From DASUSH01 sp036375215 (lineage in GTDB: Bacteria > Actinomycetota > Thermoleophilia > Solirubrobacterales > 70-9), in the NCBI GenBank assembly GCA_036375215.1, contig DASUSH010000072.1, positions 1 through 17,507 of the forward strand: a DNA stretch of 17,507 nucleotides. Reading direction: 5' to 3'. A model generated the notes under the pieces. It was not told the origin of the DNA. It saw only the letters and a list, made by a program, of their open reading frames with translations, and searched no databases. The position numbers and the translations under genes were made by a program. The stretch's first letter is position 1; every line of letters starts with the position of its first letter. Below are positions 11,746 to 17,507 of this stretch, in pieces.

Positions 11746-14700
11746 ATGAGCGAACGAACCAAGCCCACGAAGTCGGACCCCCTCGCGCCCTTCAGCGCGG
11801 ACGTCCGGCGCTGGTTCGAGGCCTCCTTCGAGGCGCCGACCCCCGCGCAGGCGAAGGGCTGGCCGGCGATCTCGTCGGGCCGCAACGCGCTGATCTGCGC
11901 GCCGACCGGCTCGGGGAAGACCCTCGCCGCGTTCCTCTGGGGCATCGATCGCTTGGCCCGAGAGAAGACTGCCGTCGCCGACCCGGCCGCCCCTCGGGCG
12001 CGGCGGCTTGATTCGGAGGAGGCGGCCGGTGTTCGTCTCGTCTACGTGTCGCCTCTCAAGGCCCTCTCCTACGACGTCGAGCGGAACCTGCGGGCGCCGC
12101 TCAAGGGGATCGGCGCGCCGGTATCGGTCGGGCTGCGGACCGGGGACACGCCGCAGAAGGACCGCCAGGCGATGCTGCGCAAGCCGCCGGACATCCTGAT
12201 CACGACGCCGGAGTCGCTCTACCTGATGCTGAGCTCGCGGGCGCGCGAGATCCTGACCGGGGTCGAGGCGGTGATCGTCGACGAGATCCACGCCGTCGCC
12301 CAGTCGAAGCGCGGCGCTCACCTCGCGCTGACCCTCGAGCGCCTGGCCCAAGGCGTGACCGAGGAGGGGGGCCCGGATCCGCAGCGGATCGGGCTCTCGG
12401 CCACGCAGCGCCCGCTCGACCTCGTCGGCCGCTTCCTGGTCGGCCCGCGGCGCGACGTGGAGATCGTCGACGCGGGGCGCAAGAAGGAGCTCGACCTCAA
12501 GATCCACGTCCCCGTCGAGGACATGACCGACCCGGGTGCGGATGCCCCGGCGGAGCCGAAGGCCGACGGCGAGCCTGACTTCGAGGGCGCCGTGAATCCG
12601 CGCTCGATCTGGCCGGCGATCTATCCGGAGCTGCTCGAGCTCGTCCGCGAGCACACTTCGACGATCATCTTCGTGAACGCCCGCCGCGGCGCCGAGCGGC
12701 TGGCGAAGCGCCTGAACGAGCTCGCAAACGAGCAGGCCGAGCAGGAGCTGCCGGCGACCGAGCACGCGGGCAACGGCAAGCCCACCGTGGACGCGGAGGG
12801 CATGAGCGAAGTGGCGAGGGCGCACCACGGCTCGCTTGCCCACGAGGAGCGCCTCGTCGTCGAGGAGATGCTGAAGTCGGGGCAGTTGCCCTGCCTGGTC
12901 GCGACCTCGTCGCTGGAGCTCGGCATCGACATGGGCGCGGTCGACCTCGTGATCCAGGTCGAGTCGCCGAAGTCGGTGACCCGGGGCCTCCAGCGGGTCG
13001 GGCGCGCGGGCCACGGCCTCGGCGAGGTCTCGCGCGGGCGGATCTTCCCGAAGTTCCGGGCCGACCTGCTCGAGTGCGCGGTCGTCGCCCACCGGATGCG
13101 CGAGGGCGAGATCGAGGAGACCGTGATCCCGCGGAACCCGCTCGACGTGCTCGCCCAGCACCTGGTTTCGATCGTCGCCGACGACGAGTGGGAGATCGAC
13201 GCGATCAAAAAGTTGGTCACCGGCGCCGAGCCGTTCGCGGAGCTCTCGGACGAGCAGCTCGAGAACGTCCTCGACATGCTCGACGGGCGTTATCCGTCGG
13301 AGCGCTTCTCCGAGCTGCGGCCGCGGATTGCGTGGGACCGTTCCGCCGGCACCGTCCGGGGCCGCAAGGGGGCCCGCCAGCTGGTCGTGACCAACGCGGG
13401 CACGATCCCCGACCGCGGCCTCTACGGCGTCCACCTGCCCGACGGGCGCCGCGTCGGCGAGCTCGACGAGGAGATGGTCTACGAGGCGCGGCCCGGGCAG
13501 ACCTTCCTGCTCGGCGCGACCACGTGGCGGATCGAGGACATCACCCGCGACCGGGTGATCGTCACGCCGGCGCCGGGGGTCCCGGGCGCGGTTCCGTTCT
13601 GGCGCGGCGACGGGATCGGCCGGCCGGCCGAGCTCGGCAAGGCGATCGGCGCCTTCTCCCGCGAGGCGGTCGCGGCGAAGCCGGCGAAGCTCGCCCAGGA
13701 CTACTCGCTGGACCGGCGGGCGGCCGAGAACCTCGTCTCCTACCTGCGCGAGCAGCAGGCGGCGACCCGCGTCGTCCCCTCCGACGAGACGATCGTCGTC
13801 GAGCGCTTCCGCGACGAGATCGGCGACTGGCGGCTCTGCGTGCTCTCGCCCTACGGCGGGCGCGTGCACTCCGCCTGGGGCCTGGCGCTCTCGGCGAAGA
13901 TCCGCTCAGAGCGCGAGATCGAGGCCGACGCGATCTGGTCCGACGACGGGATCGTCATCCACATGCCCGACGCCGACGAGCCGCCGCCGTCCGACCTCGT
14001 CCTGCTCGAGCCGGACGAGGTCGAGGACCTGGTCGTCGGAGAGCTCGCGGGCTCGGCGCTCTACGGCTCCCACTTCCGCGAGAACGCGGCACGCTCGCTG
14101 CTCCTGCCGCGCGCCTACCCCGGCAAGCGGACGCCCCTCTGGCAGCAGCGCCTCAAGTCGCAGAGCCTGCTCGAGGTAGCGCGGGACTTCCCCCGCTTCC
14201 CGGTCGTGCTCGAGACCTATCGCGAGGTGCTGAAGGACGTCCTCGACCTGCCCGCCCTCGACGCCCTGCTCCGCGACCTGCAGACGCGCCGCGTCTCGCT
14301 GGTCGAGGTCGAGACCTCGACCGCCTCGCCGTTCGCGTCCTCGCTTCTCTTCGACTACGTCGCGACCTACATGTACGAGGGCGACACGCCGAACGCGGAG
14401 CGCCGGGCCGCGGCGCTCGCCCTCGACCGGGATCTCCTGCGCGAGCTGCTCGGCCAGGAGGAGCTGCGCGAGCTGATCGAGCCCGACGCGCTCGCCGACG
14501 TCGAGGCCTCGCTCCAGCACCTCACCGAGCACGCCCGCGGCAAGGACCGCGACGCGCTCCAGGTCGTCTTGCGCAGGCTCGGCGACCTCACCCCCGAGGA
14601 GTGCGAGGCGCGTGTGGCCGAAGGCTTCTCCGCGGAGTCGATGCTGGGCAAGCTCGAGCGCGAGCGCCGCGCCGCCAAGGTCCGCGTGAACGGGGAGGAG

Positions 14701-16266
14701 CGCTGGATCGCCGCCGAGGACTCGGGCCTCTACCGCGACGCGCTCGGCGTTCCCCCGGCCCCCGGGCTGCCGGACTCCTTCCTCGAGCCGGTGTCGGACG
14801 CGATGCTCTCCCTGGTCCGCCGCTATGCCCGGACCCACGGGCCGTTCCCGACCGCGCAGCTCGCGGCGCGCTACGGCGTCGACCCGATGCCCGCCCTGCG
14901 CGAGCTCGAGCGCGACGGGGACGTCGTCCGCGGCGAGCTGCTTCCGGGAGGGACGGAGCGCGAGTGGTGCGACTCCGAGGTCCTGCGCCGGATCCGGCGC
15001 GCGAGCGTCGCCCACCTGCGCGCCGAGGCCGAGCCCGCCGACCCCCGCGAGCTCGCCCGCTTCCTGCCCGCCTGGCAGAACGTCGACGCGCACCGCCCGG
15101 CCGGGGCCGGGCCCGATCGGCTGCGCGAGGCGCTCGTGCCCCTGCAGGGGGTCGCCCTCACGCCCGAGGTCTGGGAGCGCGACGTGCTGCCGCGCCGCCT
15201 TGGCGCGTACAGCCCGGCCTGGCTCGACCAGCTCACGACCGGTGGCGAGGTCGTCTGGCTCGGCGCGGGCGCGCTCGGCACCCGCAGCGGCAAGGTCGCG
15301 CTCTACTTCCGCGAGGACGTCCGCATCGCCGGGCCGCCGCCGGGGAACGAGCGCCTCGAGAGCCCGCAGGGAGAGATCCACGACGAGGTTCGCGAGCTGC
15401 TCGGATCCCACCCCTGCTTCTGGGTCGACCTGATCGCCGAGATCGACCGTTCGCCGGAGGAGCTCCACGAGGCGCTCTGGGACCTCGCCTGGGCGGGCGA
15501 AGCGACCAACGACGCCTTCGCGCCGCTGCGGGCGCCGCGCCTCTCCGCGGTCCGCAACCAGCAGCGCCGCGGGCGCCGATTCGCCGCACGGCGCGCCGCC
15601 ACCGGCCAGGCGGTCCAGGGGCGCTGGTCGCTCACCTCGTCGCTCTTCGGCGACCGGCCGGACAGCGGCCCGCGCCTGCGCGCCCAGTCCGAGCTGATGC
15701 TCGAGCGCTACGGGATCGTCACCCGGGAGTCGGTGCTCGCCGAGGGCGTGCCCGGCGGCTTCGCCAGCGTCTACGGCGAGCTCTCCAACCTGGAGATGCT
15801 CGGCACCGCCCGCCGCGGCTACTTCGTCGAGGGCCTCGGGGGGGCGCAGTTCGCGCTGCCCGGGGCGATCGAGCGGCTGCGCTCGCTGCCCCCGGACGAC
15901 GAGGAGCACCTCGTGCTCGCCGCCACCGACCCGGCGCAGCCCTACGGCGCCGCCCTCCCCTGGCCGAAGCTCGAGGGCGGGCGCAAGCCGAGCCGCGTCG
16001 CCGGTGCCTACCTGGTCATGCGCGACGGCGACCCGCTCGTCTATGTGGAGCGCGGTGGCCGCGGCCTGCTGCGCCTCCGCCACCTCGATCCCGAGGAGCT
16101 CGCCGGCGCGCTGGAGGCGCTCACCGACGCGGCGGCCGAGGGCCTCGTCCCGCGGCTCGGAATCGAGCGCGTCGACGGCGAGGCGGTGATCGGCTCGGAG
16201 GTCGAGGAGGCGCTGGTCGAGGCCGGCTTCTCCCGCCAGCCCCGCCGCCTCGTGGCAGCGGCCTAG
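11746..16266 (+). CDS. lhr: Lhr, large superfamily 2 ATP-dependent DNA repair helicase
   Basis: A 1506-residue helicase, about the length of mycobacterial Lhr. Characterised Lhr proteins are 3'-to-5' single-strand DNA translocases that unwind RNA:DNA hybrids and take part in DNA repair. Motifs in order: Q-motif region with Gln35, Walker A APTGSGKT (52-59), TTPESLYLML (153-162), DEIH box (179-182), SATQRPLD (218-225), motif V ATSSLELGIDMG (386-397) and motif VI QRVGRAGH (416-423). The winged-helix and Lhr-specific core follow, and the C-terminal half (from about 900), including YSPAWLDQLTTGGEVVWLG, is the region reported to resemble AlkZ-type DNA glycosylases. ATG 11746 is preferred to GTG 11731, which lies inside the leader dyad. 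nei follows after 23 nt. No frameshift or missing motif was noticed. Confidence 0.95.
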   Translation: MSERTKPTKSDPLAPFSADVRRWFEASFEAPTPAQAKGWPAISSGRNALICAPTGSGKTLAAFLWGIDRLAREKTAVADPAAPRARRLDSEEAAGVRLVYVSPLKALSYDVERNLRAPLKGIGAPVSVGLRTGDTPQKDRQAMLRKPPDILITTPESLYLMLSSRAREILTGVEAVIVDEIHAVAQSKRGAHLALTLERLAQGVTEEGGPDPQRIGLSATQRPLDLVGRFLVGPRRDVEIVDAGRKKELDLKIHVPVEDMTDPGADAPAEPKADGEPDFEGAVNPRSIWPAIYPELLELVREHTSTIIFVNARRGAERLAKRLNELANEQAEQELPATEHAGNGKPTVDAEGMSEVARAHHGSLAHEERLVVEEMLKSGQLPCLVATSSLELGIDMGAVDLVIQVESPKSVTRGLQRVGRAGHGLGEVSRGRIFPKFRADLLECAVVAHRMREGEIEETVIPRNPLDVLAQHLVSIVADDEWEIDAIKKLVTGAEPFAELSDEQLENVLDMLDGRYPSERFSELRPRIAWDRSAGTVRGRKGARQLVVTNAGTIPDRGLYGVHLPDGRRVGELDEEMVYEARPGQTFLLGATTWRIEDITRDRVIVTPAPGVPGAVPFWRGDGIGRPAELGKAIGAFSREAVAAKPAKLAQDYSLDRRAAENLVSYLREQQAATRVVPSDETIVVERFRDEIGDWRLCVLSPYGGRVHSAWGLALSAKIRSEREIEADAIWSDDGIVIHMPDADEPPPSDLVLLEPDEVEDLVVGELAGSALYGSHFRENAARSLLLPRAYPGKRTPLWQQRLKSQSLLEVARDFPRFPVVLETYREVLKDVLDLPALDALLRDLQTRRVSLVEVETSTASPFASSLLFDYVATYMYEGDTPNAERRAAALALDRDLLRELLGQEELRELIEPDALADVEASLQHLTEHARGKDRDALQVVLRRLGDLTPEECEARVAEGFSAESMLGKLERERRAAKVRVNGEERWIAAEDSGLYRDALGVPPAPGLPDSFLEPVSDAMLSLVRRYARTHGPFPTAQLAARYGVDPMPALRELERDGDVVRGELLPGGTEREWCDSEVLRRIRRASVAHLRAEAEPADPRELARFLPAWQNVDAHRPAGAGPDRLREALVPLQGVALTPEVWERDVLPRRLGAYSPAWLDQLTTGGEVVWLGAGALGTRSGKVALYFREDVRIAGPPPGNERLESPQGEIHDEVRELLGSHPCFWVDLIAEIDRSPEELHEALWDLAWAGEATNDAFAPLRAPRLSAVRNQQRRGRRFAARRAATGQAVQGRWSLTSSLFGDRPDSGPRLRAQSELMLERYGIVTRESVLAEGVPGGFASVYGELSNLEMLGTARRGYFVEGLGGAQFALPGAIERLRSLPPDDEEHLVLAATDPAQPYGAALPWPKLEGGRKPSRVAGAYLVMRDGDPLVYVERGGRGLLRLRHLDPEELAGALEALTDAAAEGLVPRLGIERVDGEAVIGSEVEEALVEAGFSRQPRRLVAAA

Positions 16267-16277
16267 TGAGCTGCGCC

Positions 16278-16283
16278 TAATCT
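16278..16283 (+). promoter_or_regulatory. Candidate -10 box of nei
   Basis: TAATCT lies in the 23-nt gap between lhr and nei and ends 6 nt before the ATG at 16290. It predicts a leaderless nei transcript independent of lhr, in addition to read-through. Confidence 0.45.
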
Positions 16284-16289
16284 CGGCTC

Positions 16290-17051
16290 ATGCCCGAGGG
16301 CGACACGATCCACCGCATCGCCGGGAGGCTGCGTGCGGCGCTCGAGGGCAAGGAGCTCGGGCGAGCCGAGACGCCTGATCCGCGGTCGCCGATCCACGGC
16401 CGGGCGGGGCAGCTCGAGGGGCGGACGTTCGAGTCGGTCGAGGCTCGCGGAAAGCACCTGATCGCCCACTTCTCGGGCGACCTCGCGCTGCACAGCCACC
16501 TTGGCATCAACGGGCGCTGGCGGGTCTTCGCCGACGGTCGCGTCCCCTACGGCAAGCCCTGGCTGCTCCTCGCGTCCGGCCGGGCGATCGCGGTTCAGTC
16601 CGGCGGCAAGATCCTGCGGCTGGTCTCGGAGTCGCGGGTCCGCAACGACCCGGGCCTCATGCAGCTCGGCCCGGACCCGCTCGCGAAGGGGTTCGACCCG
16701 GACGCCGCCGCGCGCCGCCTGCTGGCGTCGGGCGACCGGCGCGAGGTCGGCGAGGCGATCCTCGACCAGCGCGTGATCGCCGGGATCGGGAACGTGATCC
16801 GCAACGAGGCTCTGTGGGCGAGCCGCATCGACCCCTGGCGCCGGGTCGGCGACCTCGAGCCGGAGGAAGCCTCCGACCTCGTCCGCGCGAACCAGCGGGT
16901 GATGCAGATCTCGATCCGCCGCGGCCGCCGGCCGCACAACGTCTACCGCGCCGACCGCCGCGCCTGCCCGAACTGCGGCGGGCGGATCAGCGTGCGCGGG
17001 CAGGGCGACGCCAACCGGGCCACCTACTGGTGCCCGCGCTGCCAGACGTGA
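16290..17051 (+). CDS. nei: Fpg/Nei-family DNA glycosylase/AP lyase (endonuclease VIII type)
   Basis: A 253-residue bifunctional base-excision repair enzyme that removes oxidised bases and cuts the abasic site. The start MPEGDTIHR is the Nei signature, with catalytic Pro2 and Glu3; Lys55 in ARGKHLIAH matches the conserved beta-turn lysine. The helix-two-turn-helix segment is LDQRVIAGIGNVIRNEALW (158-176). The C-terminal zinc finger has Cys226-x2-Cys229 and Cys248-x2-Cys251, with the DNA-contacting Arg243 between them. HSHLGINGRWRV (68-79) is the usual strand that fills the lesion pocket. The PEGDT rather than PELPE start favours Nei over Fpg/MutM. It sits directly behind lhr; in Mycobacterium tuberculosis the same two genes are neighbours (Rv3296-Rv3297), supporting a shared repair role. 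The exact lesion preference is unknown. Confidence 0.94.
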   Translation: MPEGDTIHRIAGRLRAALEGKELGRAETPDPRSPIHGRAGQLEGRTFESVEARGKHLIAHFSGDLALHSHLGINGRWRVFADGRVPYGKPWLLLASGRAIAVQSGGKILRLVSESRVRNDPGLMQLGPDPLAKGFDPDAAARRLLASGDRREVGEAILDQRVIAGIGNVIRNEALWASRIDPWRRVGDLEPEEASDLVRANQRVMQISIRRGRRPHNVYRADRRACPNCGGRISVRGQGDANRATYWCPRCQT

Positions 17052-17061
17052 CGCCGGGGGC

Positions 17062-17507
17062 CTAGGAGCGCGCCGGCTCGAGCGCCGGCTCGAGGCGCGC
17101 GGCGCTGCGCCCCCGGTTCTTCGCCGCGATCCAGGCCAGGCCCGCGAGCGCGATCAGTATCGGGATCCCGCCGGCGAGGCTGATCGTCGTGCGGGCGCCG
17201 AGCGCGGTGACGAGGACGCCGCCGCCGACGAGGGCGATCATCTCGGCGCCGTTGCGCAGCGCGTTGTAGGCCGCGGCAGCACGGCCGTGGGCGGCGGCGG
17301 GCACGCGCTCGTGGATCAGGGTGCGGACGAAGACGTTCTTGGCGCCGTGCGCCGCCCCCCCGAGGACGTAGGCGCCGGCGGCGAGGGGGATCGACAGGAT
17401 CAGCGTGGGCAGACCGAGCCAGAAGCCCTGGATCGCGATCGCGACGACCGCGGCGACCGCGAGGCGCTCGGGCGCGACACGCGATCCGAGCCCGATCGAG
17501 CCGATCG
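17062..17507 (-). CDS. MFS transporter, C-terminal part, 5' end outside window
   Basis: The last roughly 148 residues of a membrane transporter whose start lies beyond the right edge. Hydrophobic helices alternate with short polar loops: LAVAAVVAIAIQGFWLGL, TLILSIPLAAGAYVLGGAAH, AEMIALVGGGVLVTALGA and ISLAGGIPILIALAGLAWIA. The loop KNVFVRTLIHERVPAAAHGR-AAAAYNALRNGAE resembles the cytoplasmic loop after helix 10 in 12-helix MFS exporters (EntS/MefA-like), where an R-x(n)-R-G-R-A pattern is common. A basic tail (KNRGRSAARLEP) ends the protein on the cytoplasmic side. It converges with nei, with only 10 nt between the stops. Substrate and exact family cannot be set from the fragment. Confidence 0.75.
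   Translation of the reverse strand, partial: IGSIGLGSRVAPERLAVAAVVAIAIQGFWLGLPTLILSIPLAAGAYVLGGAAHGAKNVFVRTLIHERVPAAAHGRAAAAYNALRNGAEMIALVGGGVLVTALGARTTISLAGGIPILIALAGLAWIAAKNRGRSAARLEPALEPARS

Noticed and set aside
11655..11945. Longer form of the surface protein starting about 97 residues upstream
   Set aside because: It would bury the signal helix in the middle, overlap the lhr coding region and lacks family resemblance; the ATG at 11654 has GGAG and starts the conserved motif.
1..17507. Search for tRNA or rRNA genes, CRISPR arrays, insertion sequences, phage genes and composition islands
   Set aside because: Nothing convincing was seen; base composition and codon use look uniform and genes are tightly packed throughout.

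Overview
The window is about 17.5 kb of very GC-rich, gene-dense DNA with strong G/C bias at third codon positions throughout. It looks like a high-GC actinobacterium, most likely class Thermoleophilia (Solirubrobacterales). The best lineage marker is the protein at 11001-11654: its N-terminus (an RLRKPSPAM-type start, one hydrophobic helix ending GGGAYAASRI, then a low-complexity stretch) belongs to a surface-protein family I associate with that group. The lhr-nei pair is arranged as in mycobacteria, and many starts carry a TANNNT box 6-10 nt upstream, suggesting leaderless transcripts. These points also fit Actinobacteria. I see no rRNA, tRNA, CRISPR array, insertion sequence or phage gene, and no stretch over 300 bases lacks a gene.

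Layout. (1) 1-2009: a DHA2-type drug-efflux MFS gene running off the left edge, divergent from an HxlR-family regulator, with a large dyad operator and overlapping promoters between them. (2) 2006-3655, minus strand: a compact three-gene redox operon, made of a bacterial UBP-type zinc finger, a small cytosolic sulfite-oxidase/MsrP-like molybdopterin enzyme and an FAD/NAD(P) reductase. This is the least conventional part of the window. (3) 3715-7349, plus strand: a metallo-beta-lactamase-fold hydrolase, a membrane-anchored penicillin-acylase-family Ntn hydrolase, and a PPOX-family split-barrel oxidoreductase coupled to it by a GTGA overlap. (4) 7377-10898: a complete dTDP-L-rhamnose operon in the order rmlA-rmlD-rmlB-rmlC, every junction overlapping by 1-4 nt. 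(5) 10899-11000: a convergent intergenic region with three short dyads. (6) 11001-11654, minus strand: the lineage-type surface protein. (7) 11746-17051: lhr (giant DNA repair helicase) followed by nei (DNA glycosylase). (8) 17062-17507, minus strand: the C-terminal part of another MFS transporter, cut by the right edge.

How the genes work together. The rml genes make the activated rhamnose used for cell-surface glycans. Lhr and Nei point to DNA repair. The HxlR/MFS pair is a classical self-contained efflux switch. In the redox operon the reductase plausibly feeds electrons to the molybdenum enzyme. The zinc finger may be an adaptor; its own C-terminus is Leu-Gly-Gly, which resembles the kind of tail that eukaryotic UBP fingers bind. 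All function calls rest on reading motifs by eye; no database search was possible.
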